A stretch of 64,000 bases of DNA from Nocardioides sp. Root140. Lineage in GTDB: Bacteria; Actinomycetota; Actinomycetes; Propionibacteriales; Nocardioidaceae. A program made the position numbers and the translations under genes. The DNA is taken from NCBI RefSeq assembly GCF_001426745.1, contig NZ_LMFI01000010.1:725722-789721 (forward strand), read 5' to 3'. The notes beneath the pieces were generated by a model. That model made no database searches. It saw nothing but the letters and a program-made list of their open reading frames with translations, and was not told the origin of the DNA. Shown piece after piece: positions 9,293-22,351 of this stretch. Position 1 is the stretch's first letter, and each line of letters begins with the position of its first letter.

Positions 9293-10171
9293 CTAACGGT
9301 CGAGCGACAGGGCGTGCCGCACGACGTCGAGCACCGGGACGGCGCCGGACTCGACGTCGGCCACCGGCACCCACGCCACCCGATCGGTGGTGCCGTCGAC
9401 CTCGACCACCCGGGGTTGTGCGTCGGCGGCGACGGTCGCGTCGAAGATGAGGTGGATGCCGTGGAAGTCCTCGTGGCGGCCGCTCGGAGCGGTCCCGCCG
9501 AACTGGACGTCGTGCACGTCGAGGACCGTGCCGGGCGTGCAGTCGACGCCGCACTCCTCCCGCACCTCGCGGACCAGCGCGTCGGCCGGGCGCTCCCCGT
9601 GGTCGATGCCGCCCCCGGGCAGGGTCCAGTGGCCGGTGTGGAAGGCCCGCTCCGAGAGGCGGGTCAGCAACACGGTGTCGGCGCGCCGGATCACGGCGTA
9701 CGCCGCGACCCGCTGCAGCTGGAACGGCCGGTGCTCGGCGAGCGCCTCGTGCACGAGGGAAGTCACCGAGACGGCCCCGCGGCGGACGTCGGCCAGCGGC
9801 ACCCAGGCCGCCTCGACGGTCGACCCGTTCACCTCGACGACGTGCGGCTCGGGTGCGTCGGTGGGCACCCAGCCCTCGAAGACGATGCGCAGTGCGTGGT
9901 AGTCGGCCGGGCGTTCGCCGTGGGTGGCCTTCGGGTTGTGGAGCGAGTAGACCCGGGCCTCCTCCGAGACGGCTGCGTCGAGCCCGGCCTCCTCGTGGAT
10001 CTCGCGGACGACCGCCTCGCGGGGGTCCTCGCCGTGGTCGAGCCCACCACCGGGGAGCGTCCACAGCGGCGCCTTCGAGATGCGCGGGGCGAGGCGGGAG
10101 AGGAGGATGCGGTCGTCCCTGAGGATCACGGCGTACGCCGCGACCCGCTGACGTTTCGGAAGTCGACCCAT
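9293..10171 (-). CDS. Tandem two-domain Nudix hydrolase
   Basis: 292-residue protein made of two similar Nudix domains. The first box is GGLDHGEDPREAVVREIHEE (near residues 40-60) and the second GGIDHGERPADALVREVREE (near 186-206); both keep the REx2EE catalytic core. Each domain starts with the near-identical stretch QRVAAYAVI and each contains a WVPLADV or WVPVADV tail, so the gene looks like an internal duplication. Substrates of Nudix enzymes are nucleoside diphosphate derivatives and cannot be predicted here. The ATG at 10171 is the only start that keeps the first domain whole without adding sequence antisense to the divergent acyltransferase gene. It is first in the minus-strand operon. 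Confidence 0.88.
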   Translation of the reverse strand: MGRLPKRQRVAAYAVILRDDRILLSRLAPRISKAPLWTLPGGGLDHGEDPREAVVREIHEEAGLDAAVSEEARVYSLHNPKATHGERPADYHALRIVFEGWVPTDAPEPHVVEVNGSTVEAAWVPLADVRRGAVSVTSLVHEALAEHRPFQLQRVAAYAVIRRADTVLLTRLSERAFHTGHWTLPGGGIDHGERPADALVREVREECGVDCTPGTVLDVHDVQFGGTAPSGRHEDFHGIHLIFDATVAADAQPRVVEVDGTTDRVAWVPVADVESGAVPVLDVVRHALSLDR

Positions 10172-10238
10172 GTGGCCCGACTGTAGTCGTGTGACACCTC
10201 GACTTGCGCGAGCGGCTCGTTTCGCTACGGTGAATCGA

Positions 10239-11312
10239 ATGGCCCGCGACCCCTGGCTCGACAACGTCAAGTTCACCCTGGTCACCCTCGTGGTGATCGG
10301 GCACTCGCTGGGCCTCCTGGGAGCCACGGCACTCGACCTGCAGGTCTACGACTTCATCTACTACTGGCACATCCCCGCGTTCGTGCTGCTGAGCGGCCAC
10401 CTCTCGAAGGGCTTCGAGTGGGACCGGCGGCACTTGTCGTCGTTGTTCACCACGATCGCGCTGCCCTACCTGATGTTCGAACCGGCGCTGCTCTACTTCC
10501 GCCGCGAGATCGACCAGCCCGAGGACGGGCCGATGTGGCTCGAGCCGCACTGGGCGATGTGGTACCTCTGCGTGCTCTTCTTCTGGCGTCTCGCCACGCC
10601 GTTGCTCAAGAGGCACTGGGTCGCCTGCCCCCTCGCGGTCGGTGTGTCGCTGCTGGGCGGGCTGTCCGACGAGCTGATCTTCTGCCTGCCCCGCATCCTG
10701 GGCCTGCTGCCGTTCTTCGTGCTCGGCCTGCACCTCAGGCGTGAGCACCTCAAGCTGCTCACCGCGTGGTGGGTCAAGCCCTTCGCCCTCGCCGCCCTGG
10801 TCTGGATCTTCCGGTTCAGCGCGCACACCGACGAGTGGGCGAGGTCGGCGTTCCTCTACTACGACCAGGGCTACGAGGCACTCGGCTTCAGCGACGGCGA
10901 CGCGATGGTGATCCGCGCCAAGGTGATGGCGATCGGTCTCCTCGGCCTGGCCAGCGTCCTGGCCCTGATCCCACGCCGGGCCTCGGTGATCAGCACGATG
11001 GGCTCCTCGACCCTGGTGGTCTACCTCTTCCACGGCTTCGTCGTCCGGTACGCCGACTACCGCGGCTGGGTCGAGCCCTACCTCGACAACCAGTGGCTGT
11101 CACTGACGTCGGTGATCGGCTCGGCCATCGCGCTCTCGCTGTTCCTCGCCGCGCCGCCGGTGGCCCGTGTGCTCACGTGGATCGTCGATCCGGTGGGTTC
11201 AGTGCGTCGTCTACGGTATGTCGGTGGCTCGCGATCCCTGGCTCGACAACGTGAAGATGACACTGGTGACAGTCGTCGTGATCGGCCACGCGTTGGTGCT
11301 GGTTCTCCATGA
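10239..11312 (+). CDS. Membrane acyltransferase, fucose 4-O-acetylase-like (copy 1)
   Basis: 357-residue polytopic acyltransferase_3 protein beginning MARDPWLDNVKFTLVTLVVIGHSL, with the conserved catalytic-type His of the first helix. YDFIYYWHIPAFVLLSGHLS and a late STLVVYLFHGFVVRYADY segment match the COG3594 (NolL/fucose 4-O-acetylase-related) family, which O-acetylates cell-surface sugars using cytoplasmic acetyl-CoA. About ten helices are visible. The last 30 or so residues (after VDPVGSVRRL) are polar, have no counterpart in the downstream paralogue and are read through the start of that gene in another frame. This suggests loss of the original stop codon. Confidence 0.82.
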   Translation: MARDPWLDNVKFTLVTLVVIGHSLGLLGATALDLQVYDFIYYWHIPAFVLLSGHLSKGFEWDRRHLSSLFTTIALPYLMFEPALLYFRREIDQPEDGPMWLEPHWAMWYLCVLFFWRLATPLLKRHWVACPLAVGVSLLGGLSDELIFCLPRILGLLPFFVLGLHLRREHLKLLTAWWVKPFALAALVWIFRFSAHTDEWARSAFLYYDQGYEALGFSDGDAMVIRAKVMAIGLLGLASVLALIPRRASVISTMGSSTLVVYLFHGFVVRYADYRGWVEPYLDNQWLSLTSVIGSAIALSLFLAAPPVARVLTWIVDPVGSVRRLRYVGGSRSLARQREDDTGDSRRDRPRVGAGSP

Positions 11313-12243
11313 GGAGCGCACCCCACAGCTCTACGACTTCATCTACTTCTGGCACATCCCGGCGTTCGTCCTGGTCACCGGCTACCTCTCCAGGAGCTTC
11401 GCCTGGACCCGGCCCAAGCTGTGGGCGCTCTTCTGCACGATCGTGGTGCCCTATCTGATCTTCGAGTGGGCGATGCTCACCTTCCGGCACCACTACGGCG
11501 ACCACGACACCACCGAGACCACGATGTGGCTCGATCCGCACTGGCCGATGTGGTACCTCTCGGCCACGTTCCTGTGGCGGATGGCCACCCCGATCCTGGT
11601 CAAGCACTGGTCGGCCATCCCGTTGAGCGTGGTGGCCAGCCTGGCGATCGGCACCCAGGACGCCGAGTGGACGACGTACCTCGACCTGCAGCGCACGATC
11701 GGGTTCCTTCCGTTCTTCGTGCTCGGCCTGCACCTCCGCTCGAAGGACCTGCAGCGCGTGCGGGGGCGGTTCACGCCGATCCTCGGCCTGGCCGTGGTCG
11801 TGGGCCTCTACCAGCTGGCCGGGCACTCGTCCGAGTGGCTGGTCTCGCACGGCACCTGGCCCTCGCGCTGGCTGTGGTACTCCCACCCCTACGACAGCTT
11901 CGGGATCAGCACCGGCGACGCGATGTGGATCCGCTTCCGCATCCTCGTGCTGGGCGTGATCGGCACCTTCGCGGTGATGTCGCTGGTGCCGCGCGGGCGC
12001 AGCTGGTTCACCGACATGGGCGCAGCCACCCTCGTGGTCTACCTCTTCCACGGCTTCGTCGTACGCCGGCTCGAGTACGCCGACTACACCGAGTGGGCAG
12101 ACGACCACGGCTCCTGGACGATCTGGTTCACCATCGGCGTCGCCGTGCTGATCGCCCTGGTGCTGGCCGCGCCGCCGGTGGCCCGCCGGCTCACCTGGTT
12201 CGTCGATCCCATCGGCTCGATCCAGCGCGCCCGTTCCCGCTGA
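11218..12243 (+). CDS. Membrane acyltransferase, fucose 4-O-acetylase-like (copy 2)
   Basis: 341-residue paralogue of the preceding gene: the N-termini (ARDPWLDNVK) and the C-terminal block (STLVVYLFHGFVVR versus ATLVVYLFHGFVVR) are nearly the same. It has about ten membrane helices with the conserved His in VVIGHALVL. It starts with ATG at 11218, inside the last 95 bases of copy 1, and so is probably translated by coupling. It ends at VDPIGSIQRARSR, which marks the normal family C-terminus. The predicted role is O-acylation of an envelope polysaccharide or lipid-linked sugar; the target is unknown. The next gene is convergent and the gap holds a four-copy repeat. Confidence 0.82.
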   Translation: MSVARDPWLDNVKMTLVTVVVIGHALVLVLHEERTPQLYDFIYFWHIPAFVLVTGYLSRSFAWTRPKLWALFCTIVVPYLIFEWAMLTFRHHYGDHDTTETTMWLDPHWPMWYLSATFLWRMATPILVKHWSAIPLSVVASLAIGTQDAEWTTYLDLQRTIGFLPFFVLGLHLRSKDLQRVRGRFTPILGLAVVVGLYQLAGHSSEWLVSHGTWPSRWLWYSHPYDSFGISTGDAMWIRFRILVLGVIGTFAVMSLVPRGRSWFTDMGAATLVVYLFHGFVVRRLEYADYTEWADDHGSWTIWFTIGVAVLIALVLAAPPVARRLTWFVDPIGSIQRARSR

Positions 12244-12322
12244 CCCGTCGCCAGTTCCGATCGACCTGTCGCCAGTTTCAAGAACAAACGACGGGTCGAT
12301 CAGAACTCACGACGGGTCGATC
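12242..12322. repeat. Second four-copy direct/inverted repeat between convergent genes
   Basis: Two direct copies of a 20-21 base unit (12242-12262 and 12263-12282, consensus GACCYGTCGCCAGTT plus a short tail) are followed by two inverted copies (12282-12301 and 12303-12322, each ending ACGACGGGTCGATC). The last inverted copy contains the stop codon of the PlsC-like gene. The arrangement copies that at 2320-2435, but the unit sequence differs. It can fold into a long hairpin in either transcript. Confidence 0.8.
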
Positions 12323-13098
12323 GGGCCCCAGGTGGGGCGCACGGCGCTGCGCGGCACCTCGTCGAGCCGGGCCGCCTCGGCCCGGTCTGGGGCATGACCG
12401 CCCAGGTGCGCGGGGTACCAGGGCGCGTACTCCCCCGGCCGCGGCCGGTGGTGCGGCAGCCGTTGCAGCTCCTCGAGCAACGACGTGAGCGTGGCACCCA
12501 GCCCGCGGGTCCACTCGGTGAGGTCCTCCCCCGGCGCCACGGTCAGGGGCTCGCCGAACGAGACGTCGACCCGCCGTCCCCGCGTCCAGTCGGGAGCCGG
12601 CTCGCGGCCGTCGACGGGGCGGCCCACCGAGTAGATCCGCTGCGACCCCCACAGCGCCACCGGGACCACCGCGGCACCGGTCTCCCGGGCGAGTGACGCG
12701 ACGCCGCGCATGAGGGGTCGCACCGTGTAGGAGTAGGAGATGCCGGCCTCGGGAAACGCGCACACCGCCTCACCGGCGCGCAGCAGTGTCCGCGCCCGCA
12801 AGTACGCACCGGCCGGCGCCGTGCGGTCCACCGGGACGTGCTGCATCTTCTCCATGAACCAACCCGCCCACGGCACGTTCCACACGTCGTGGCGGCACAT
12901 GAACCGGACATAGGGCCGTCGCTCCACGGCCCCCTTCTGCACGAACACGAAGTCCGGGTAGGACACGTGCGTGCAGGCCAGCAGCACCGGACCCGACGTC
13001 GGCAGGTGAGCGGCACCCCGTGACTCCACGTGTACGTCGAGTGCCCGGAGCGCGCCACGCCCCAGCAGGTTGACCGCTGCGTGGATGCGGTCGCTCAT
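12307..13098 (-). CDS. Lysophospholipid acyltransferase, PlsC-like
   Basis: 263-residue 1-acyl-glycerol-3-phosphate acyltransferase family protein. The catalytic H-x4-D is THVSYPD (His44, Asp49). The third family motif is FPEAGIS near residue 117 instead of the usual FPEGTRS, so the acceptor-binding site may differ. A further conserved block is VVPVALWGSQRIYS. The family transfers an acyl chain from acyl-CoA or acyl-ACP to a lysolipid at the inner membrane. Its last codons lie inside the inverted repeat shared with the convergent acyltransferase gene. Upstream it is divergent from the small membrane protein gene. Confidence 0.85.
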   Translation of the reverse strand: MSDRIHAAVNLLGRGALRALDVHVESRGAAHLPTSGPVLLACTHVSYPDFVFVQKGAVERRPYVRFMCRHDVWNVPWAGWFMEKMQHVPVDRTAPAGAYLRARTLLRAGEAVCAFPEAGISYSYTVRPLMRGVASLARETGAAVVPVALWGSQRIYSVGRPVDGREPAPDWTRGRRVDVSFGEPLTVAPGEDLTEWTRGLGATLTSLLEELQRLPHHRPRPGEYAPWYPAHLGGHAPDRAEAARLDEVPRSAVRPTWGPIDPS

Positions 13099-13157
13099 GG
13101 CGCGAAGCCTGCCACACGTGAGGTTTCCCGGTGGTCGACCTGCGCCATGATGTCGTC

Positions 13158-13676
13158 ATGACCGCACCCATCGCCTCGTTGCGCATATTCGCCGGCGCCC
13201 TCGTCATGTCCCCGCTGTGGATCGGGATTGCGCTGTGGTTCGTCCTCACCGACGAGCCGTTCAGCGTCCACGCGACCTGGCCCCTGGTCGTTGTCGTGGC
13301 GGCCGGCGTCGCCTCCGCCGGCGCGATCCTCACCCTCGGCTACCGGGCACCCGCGATCAGCGCCAGCACACCATCCGCCGAGGCCGCTGCGACCGGTCTC
13401 GACGCGTTCCGCACCGGAACCACGATGCGTTTCGCGCTCGCCGAGGCACCGATCCTGGTCGCCCTGGTGCTGGCGTTCGTGGTGGTCGAGGGCGGGTTCC
13501 TGATCTACCTCGTCGGCGCCGCCATCGGGCTGGCCCTGATGGCCACCCACGTCTGGCCCGGCGACGGCGTCATCGCCCGCACCCAGCGCTCGCTCGAGCG
13601 CGACGGCGGCCGGGTCCCGCTCCGCGAGGCGTTGTACGGCGATCCGGCGCAGGGCACCACGACGTACCAGCCCTGA
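13158..13676 (+). CDS. Four-helix membrane protein of unknown function
   Basis: 172-residue hydrophobic protein with helices near residues 8-31, 41-63, 99-121 and 121-138, an alanine-rich loop after helix 2, and a C-terminal cytoplasmic tail ending in TTTYQP. I do not recognise a family. An ATG at 13131 in frame would add nine residues (MVDLRHDVV); 13158 is preferred because the hydrophobic helix then starts close to the N-terminus, but neither start has a strong ribosome-binding site. It is convergent with rpoC, with a perfect hairpin between them. Confidence 0.65.
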   Translation: MTAPIASLRIFAGALVMSPLWIGIALWFVLTDEPFSVHATWPLVVVVAAGVASAGAILTLGYRAPAISASTPSAEAAATGLDAFRTGTTMRFALAEAPILVALVLAFVVVEGGFLIYLVGAAIGLALMATHVWPGDGVIARTQRSLERDGGRVPLREALYGDPAQGTTTYQP

Positions 13677-13700
13677 GCACAGGACAGGGAGAAATGCCAC

Positions 13701-13731
13701 GAGGGCCCCAGCCGGATCGGCTGGGGCCCTC
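13701..13731. terminator. Bidirectional hairpin terminator after rpoC
   Basis: Perfect 13-bp stem (13701-13713 with 13719-13731, arm GAGGGCCCCAGCC) and a 5-base loop. It lies 18 bases beyond the rpoC stop and 24 bases beyond the stop of the convergent gene. It has no strong T-tract on either side, as is common in high-GC actinobacteria. Confidence 0.85.
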
Positions 13732-13749
13732 GATGCTGACTACGTCGGA

Positions 13750-16700
13750 TCAGTTCTGGTAGGAACCGAAGTCGAAGTCGTCCAGTGCGACGGCCTGGCC
13801 GCCGGTGCCACCGAACTCGTAGTCGTAGTTGTCGTAACCGGAGACCGAGTACGCCGCGGCGCGGGCCTCCTCGGTGGGCTCCACCCGGATGTTGCGGTAC
13901 CGCTCGAGGCCGGTACCCGCCGGGATCAGCTTTCCGATGATCACGTTCTCCTTGAGACCACGCAGCGAGTCGCTGCGGCCGTTGATCGCGGCGTCGGTGA
14001 GCACTCGGGTGGTCTCCTGGAAGGAGGCCGCCGAGAGCCACGACTCCGTGGCCAGCGAGGCCTTGGTGATGCCCATCAGCTCGGGACGACCCGAAGCCGG
14101 CTTGCCACCCTCGGAGAGAACGCGGCGGTTCTCCTCCTCGAAGCGGACCCGGTCGACCAGGTCGGACGGCAGCAGGTTGGTCTCACCGGACTCGAGCACC
14201 GTGACCCGGCGCAGCATCTGCCGCACGATGATCTCGATGTGCTTGTCGTGGATCGACACACCCTGGCTGCGGTACACGTTCTGCACCTCGTCGACCAGGT
14301 GCTGCTGGGCACGGCGGACACCGAGGATGCGCAGGACCTCCTTGGGGTCCTCCGTTCCCTGGGTGAACTTGTCGCCGACCTCGACGTGGTCGCCGTCGCT
14401 GACCAGCAGGCGCGAACGGCGGCTGACGGGGTACTCGATGACCTCGGAACCGTCGTCGGGCGTGACCACGATCTTGCGGGCCTTGTCACCGTCTTCGATG
14501 ACCACACGACCGGCGACCTCGGAGATCGGGGCCAGACCCTTGGGGGTCCGGGCCTCGAAGAGCTCCACGACGCGGGGCAGACCCTGCGTGATGTCGTCGG
14601 CCGACGCCACGCCACCAGTGTGGAAGGTACGCATGGTCAGCTGCGTGCCGGGCTCACCGATGGACTGGGCGGCGATGATGCCGACCGCCTCACCGATGTC
14701 GACCAGCTTGCCGGTGGCCAGCGAGCGGCCGTAGCACTTGGCGCAGGTGCCGGTGCGGGCGTCACAGGTCAGCACGGAGCGGACCTTGACCTCCACGATG
14801 CCGGCCGCGACCAGCTCCGCGATCTTGACGTCGCCGAGGTCTTCACCGGCGGCGGCGAGAACCTCGCCGGACTCCGGGTGGGTGACCTCGCCGGCCGAGG
14901 TGCGGGCGTACGCCGCGGTCTCGGCGTTCTCGTGCTTGATGACCGTGCCGTCGGACAGCTTCTCGCCGATCACCTTGGGCAGGCCGCGCTCGGTGCCGCA
15001 GTCGTCCTCACGGATGATGACGTCCTGCGAGACGTCCACCAGACGACGGGTCAGGTAGCCCGAGTCGGCGGTGCGGAGCGCGGTGTCGGCCAGACCCTTG
15101 CGGGCACCGTGGGTGGAGATGAAGTACTCCAGGACCGAGAGGCCCTCACGGAAGTTGGCCTTGATCGGCCGCGGGATGATGTCACCCTTCGGGTTGGCCA
15201 CCAGGCCACGCATGGCGGCGACCTGACGGATCTGCATCATGTTTCCCGAGGCACCCGAGTCGACCATCATGTAGATCGGGTTGGACCGGTCGAAGTTCTT
15301 CTCCATCGCCTTGGCGACTTCGTTCGAGGCCTGGGTCCAGATCTCGATGAGCTCCTGGCGACGCTCGTCGTCGGTGACCAGACCACGCTCGAACTGCGTC
15401 TGCACCTTGGCGGCCTGCGTCTCGTAGCCCTCCAGGATGGAGGCCTTGTCGGCAGGCGTGGTGACGTCGTCGATGGAGACGGTCACACCGGAGCGGGTCG
15501 CCCAGTGGAAACCGGTGTCCTTGAGGGCGTCGAGCGACGCGGCCACCTCGACCTTGGTGTAGCGCTCGGCCAGGTCGTTGACGATCACGCCGAGCTGCTT
15601 CTTGCCCACCTCGTAGTTCACGAAGGCGTAGTCGGCCGGCAGCGCGTCGTTGAAGATCGAGCGACCCAGCGTGGTCTCGACGGACACGCCGTCGAGCCGC
15701 AGCGTGATCTTGCTCTGCAGCGTGATCTCGAGGCGGTCGAAGGCCATGATCGCCTCGGCCTGCGAGGAGAAGGCACGACCCTCGCCCGGCTGGCCGTCAC
15801 GGTCGGTCGTCAGGAAGAACAGGCCGATGATCATGTCCTGGGTGGGCATGGTCACCGGACGGCCGTCCGACGGCTTGAGGATGTTGTTGGTCGAGAGCAT
15901 CAGGATCCGCGCCTCGGCCTGGGCCTCGGCGGACAGCGGCAGGTGCACCGCCATCTGGTCACCGTCGAAGTCGGCGTTGAAGGCCGAGCAGACGAGCGGG
16001 TGGATCTGGATGGCCTTGCCCTCGATCAGCTGGGGCTCGAAGGCCTGGATGCCGAGGCGGTGCAGCGTAGGTGCACGGTTGAGCAGCACCGGGTGCTCGG
16101 TGATGACCTCTTCGAGGACGTCCCACACGACCGGGCGCGAACGCTCGACCATGCGCTTGGCGGACTTGATGTTCTGCGCGTGCGACAGGTCGACGAGGCG
16201 CTTCATCACGAACGGCTTGAAGAGCTCGAGCGCCATCTGCTTGGGCAGACCGCACTGGTGCAGCTTCAGCTGCGGACCCGACACGATGACCGAACGGCCC
16301 GAGTAGTCCACGCGCTTGCCGAGGAGGTTCTGACGGAAGCGACCCTGCTTGCCCTTGAGCATGTCGGAGAGCGACTTGAGCGGGCGGTTGCCCGGACCGG
16401 TCACCGGACGACCACGGCGGCCGTTGTCGAACAGCGAGTCGACGGCCTCCTGGAGCATCCGCTTCTCGTTGTTGACGATGATCTCCGGGGCACCGAGGTC
16501 GAGCAGGCGCTTGAGTCGGTTGTTCCGGTTGATCACCCGGCGGTAGAGGTCGTTCAGGTCGGAGGTGGCGAAACGGCCACCGTCGAGCTGGACCATCGGC
16601 CGCAGGTCCGGCGGGATGACCGGAACGGCGTCGAGGACCATGCCGATCGGCTGGTTGCCGGTCTTGCGGAACGCGTCGACGACCTTGAGGCGCTTGAGGG

Positions 16701-17574
16701 CGCGGACCTTGCGCTGGCCCTTGCCGGTGGCAATGGTCTCGCGAAGGTTCTCGACCTCCTGGGCGATGTCGAAGTCCTGGAGGCGCTTCTGGATCGCCGT
16801 GGCGCCCATGTGGCCCTCGAAGTACTTGCCGAACCAGGTCTTCATCTCGCGGTAGAGCAGCTCGTCGCCCATGAGGTCCTGGACCTTCAGGGTCTTGAAC
16901 GTGTTCCAGACCTCGTCGAGGCGGTCGATCTCGCGCTGCGCACGGTCGCGCAGCTGCTTCATCTCACGCTCGGCACCGTCGCGGACCTTGCGGCGCGCGT
17001 CGGCCTTGGCACCCTCGGCCTCGAGGGTGGCGAGGTCTTCCTCGAGCTTCTTGGAGCGGTCGTTGATCGAGGTGTCGCGACGACCCTCGAGGCGCTTGCG
17101 CTCCAGGTCGACCTTGCCCTCGAGCGAGGACAGGTCGTTGTGACGCGCGTCCTCGTCGACGGCGGTGATCATGTAGGCCGCGAAGTAGATGACCTTCTCG
17201 AGGTCCTTCGGGGCCAGGTCGAGCAGGTAGCCCAAGCGCGACGGAACGCCCTTGAAGTACCAGATGTGGGTGACCGGAGCGGCGAGCTCGATGTGGCCCA
17301 TGCGCTCACGACGCACCTTGGAACGGGTGACCTCGACGCCACACCGCTCGCAGATGATGCCCTTGAAGCGGACCCGCTTGTACTTGCCGCAGTAGCACTC
17401 CCAGTCCCGGGTCGGGCCGAAGATCTTCTCGCAGAAGAGTCCGTCGCGCTCGGGCTTGAGGGTGCGGTAGTTGATGGTTTCCGGCTTCTTGACCTCACCG
17501 TGGCTCCACCCGCGGATCTCGTCCGCGGTGGCCAGGCCGATCTGAAGCTGGTCGAAGAAGTTAACGTCGAGCAC
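13750..17574 (-). CDS. rpoC: DNA-directed RNA polymerase subunit beta-prime
   Basis: 1274 residues, the usual actinobacterial length. The N-terminal zinc site CYCGKYKRV...CERCG lies near 60-78, the absolutely conserved Mg-binding NADFDGDQM near 535, the second zinc site with [11 protein letters not shown] near 935-948, and the trigger-loop region [20 protein letters not shown] near 960-980. The start is GTG at 17574. It lies 94 bases downstream of rpoB in the same operon and is the last gene, followed by a strong hairpin. It forms the catalytic half of RNA polymerase with beta. Confidence 0.98.
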   Translation of the reverse strand: MLDVNFFDQLQIGLATADEIRGWSHGEVKKPETINYRTLKPERDGLFCEKIFGPTRDWECYCGKYKRVRFKGIICERCGVEVTRSKVRRERMGHIELAAPVTHIWYFKGVPSRLGYLLDLAPKDLEKVIYFAAYMITAVDEDARHNDLSSLEGKVDLERKRLEGRRDTSINDRSKKLEEDLATLEAEGAKADARRKVRDGAEREMKQLRDRAQREIDRLDEVWNTFKTLKVQDLMGDELLYREMKTWFGKYFEGHMGATAIQKRLQDFDIAQEVENLRETIATGKGQRKVRALKRLKVVDAFRKTGNQPIGMVLDAVPVIPPDLRPMVQLDGGRFATSDLNDLYRRVINRNNRLKRLLDLGAPEIIVNNEKRMLQEAVDSLFDNGRRGRPVTGPGNRPLKSLSDMLKGKQGRFRQNLLGKRVDYSGRSVIVSGPQLKLHQCGLPKQMALELFKPFVMKRLVDLSHAQNIKSAKRMVERSRPVVWDVLEEVITEHPVLLNRAPTLHRLGIQAFEPQLIEGKAIQIHPLVCSAFNADFDGDQMAVHLPLSAEAQAEARILMLSTNNILKPSDGRPVTMPTQDMIIGLFFLTTDRDGQPGEGRAFSSQAEAIMAFDRLEITLQSKITLRLDGVSVETTLGRSIFNDALPADYAFVNYEVGKKQLGVIVNDLAERYTKVEVAASLDALKDTGFHWATRSGVTVSIDDVTTPADKASILEGYETQAAKVQTQFERGLVTDDERRQELIEIWTQASNEVAKAMEKNFDRSNPIYMMVDSGASGNMMQIRQVAAMRGLVANPKGDIIPRPIKANFREGLSVLEYFISTHGARKGLADTALRTADSGYLTRRLVDVSQDVIIREDDCGTERGLPKVIGEKLSDGTVIKHENAETAAYARTSAGEVTHPESGEVLAAAGEDLGDVKIAELVAAGIVEVKVRSVLTCDARTGTCAKCYGRSLATGKLVDIGEAVGIIAAQSIGEPGTQLTMRTFHTGGVASADDITQGLPRVVELFEARTPKGLAPISEVAGRVVIEDGDKARKIVVTPDDGSEVIEYPVSRRSRLLVSDGDHVEVGDKFTQGTEDPKEVLRILGVRRAQQHLVDEVQNVYRSQGVSIHDKHIEIIVRQMLRRVTVLESGETNLLPSDLVDRVRFEEENRRVLSEGGKPASGRPELMGITKASLATESWLSAASFQETTRVLTDAAINGRSDSLRGLKENVIIGKLIPAGTGLERYRNIRVEPTEEARAAAYSVSGYDNYDYEFGGTGGQAVALDDFDFGSYQN

Positions 17575-17668
17575 TTTGGCTGCTTTCCTCGTTCTTCCGA
17601 AGTTCTTGAATGAAGGATGGGGACCGAGTGGGGGCCGTACGCCGACCAGCGGCGTACGGCCTCGTCAC

Positions 17669-21217
<3,549 letters not shown>

Positions 21218-21320
21218 GAGTGTGTCCTTCTACAGGTTCGCTCTGGTGGAGTGGCGCCGACCCACCACAAACCAGGCCACCGGGCAGGCAGGAAGCATTT
21301 GAGGGCAGGCGCAAAGAAGA

Positions 21321-21349
21321 AGCCTAGCCGAAATGGGCGCGCGACACAA
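21321..21349 (-). promoter_or_regulatory. Predicted sigma-70-type promoter of rpoBC
   Basis: On the minus strand TTGTGT (21349-21344) and TAGGCT (21326-21321) are separated by 17 bases and lie about 105 bases before the rpoB start. The spacing and hexamers fit a housekeeping actinobacterial promoter. It gives rpoBC a source of transcription separate from the mce operon upstream. Confidence 0.6.
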
Positions 21350-21423
21350 CACCGTGGTCTGTAGAACTTCGGACCCGCAGACACCTGCTCCGCAAGATCA
21401 TGAACCGGCAACCGGCTCAGGTC

Positions 21424-21461
21424 AAGCACCACGCGTGTTTCAGGGGGTCGGCGTGGTGCTT
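21424..21461 (-). terminator. Hairpin spanning the end of the mce operon
   Basis: An 11-bp perfect stem (21424-21434 with 21451-21461, arm AAGCACCACGC) encloses the stop codon of the last mce-operon gene at 21440. It could terminate or attenuate mce transcription before the rpoB promoter. The loop of 16 bases is long for an intrinsic terminator. Confidence 0.5.
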
Positions 21462-22351
21462 CCGGGCGTCTTCGAGTCCGATTCGTCGGTGACCTTCTGC
21501 GGCTCCCAGAGGTCGAGGTCGGCGACCAGCCACTCGCCGTTCTTCTCCACCATCTGCACGGTCAGCGGCAGCGGCGGCAGCTCGGTCGAGACGTTGCGGT
21601 TGGTCGTCCTGCTCGACAGCACGACCACGATCTCGACCCGCTCGCCGTTGTCGGAGGCCCGGACCACCCCCGAGCCGAGCGACTCCGAGACCGCCGTGGC
21701 CTTGGTCTTCTCGAGGTTCGGCAGGATCGCGTCGTTCCAGAGCGTGTCGTACTCGTCACGGAAGTCGCCGGTCAACAGGCGCATCGCCGCGTCGTGGTCA
21801 CGGTCGGGGTAGCGGTAGTCGTAGGTGAGCACCTTCGGCACGGCCGCCTCGGCGGCGGTGCGGGCGGCGGCCACGTTGCTCTCGACGTCGGGGTCGTCGT
21901 TGCCTCGCTGCAGCACGGCGGCTCCCGCGGCGGCAGCCAGGGTGGCGACCAGAAGCACCACCAGCAGCCAGTTGGGCACGTTCACATCGAGGCGCGAACC
22001 GCTCGCCTCGCGGGTGGCCTCCGGCTCGTCCGCCTCCGACCGGTCGTCGCGGTCGTCCTCGGCGGTCTCGTCCTCGGTGGTCTCGTCCTGGGCGGCCGGT
22101 ACGGCGGTGACGGCTTCCGACTCGTCGAGTCCTTCCGGCTCCGCGGGCTCCTCCGGTTCCTCGGGTGCCAGCGTCTCGTCGTACGCCGCGCGCTGCTCGT
22201 CGTCGAGCAGCACCCCGGCGGCCTCGTTGTAGACCTTGAAGCGGCGGTCGGTCGGCTCGAGGGAGCCGATCGACTCCTTCCAGGCGGCGCGGATCTCGTC
22301 GGTGGTGGCGTCACGCCCGACGCCGAGTACGTCGTACCAGCTGGCGCTCAC
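21440..22351 (-). CDS. Mce-associated membrane protein with a degenerate J-like domain
   Basis: 303-residue protein. Residues 4-60 look like a J domain (SWYDVLGVGRDATTDEIRAAW, then YNEAAGVLLDDEQRAAYDE), but the HPD tripeptide between helices II and III is replaced by EPTD, so it should not stimulate DnaK. Residues 61-117 are a Glu/Asp-rich linker, 127-147 a transmembrane helix, and the rest an extracytoplasmic Mce-associated domain (VLTYDYRYPDRDHDAA, then LLTGDFRDEYD). Its GTG start overlaps the preceding stop by 4 bases. It is the final gene of the mce operon. It probably stabilises or couples the importer; the J-like part is unusual. Confidence 0.75.
   Translation of the reverse strand: MSASWYDVLGVGRDATTDEIRAAWKESIGSLEPTDRRFKVYNEAAGVLLDDEQRAAYDETLAPEEPEEPAEPEGLDESEAVTAVPAAQDETTEDETAEDDRDDRSEADEPEATREASGSRLDVNVPNWLLVVLLVATLAAAAGAAVLQRGNDDPDVESNVAAARTAAEAAVPKVLTYDYRYPDRDHDAAMRLLTGDFRDEYDTLWNDAILPNLEKTKATAVSESLGSGVVRASDNGERVEIVVVLSSRTTNRNVSTELPPLPLTVQMVEKNGEWLVADLDLWEPQKVTDESDSKTPGSTTPTP

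Noticed and set aside
8024..10186. A 720-codon + strand frame over the transhydrogenase and Nudix genes
   Set aside because: Antisense to two well-supported genes; biased shadow composition.
14239..17613. A 1124-codon open frame on the + strand
   Set aside because: Entirely antisense to rpoC; high GC keeps the third-codon shadow frame open. The translation is Arg/Gly/Asp/Leu-biased and matches no family.
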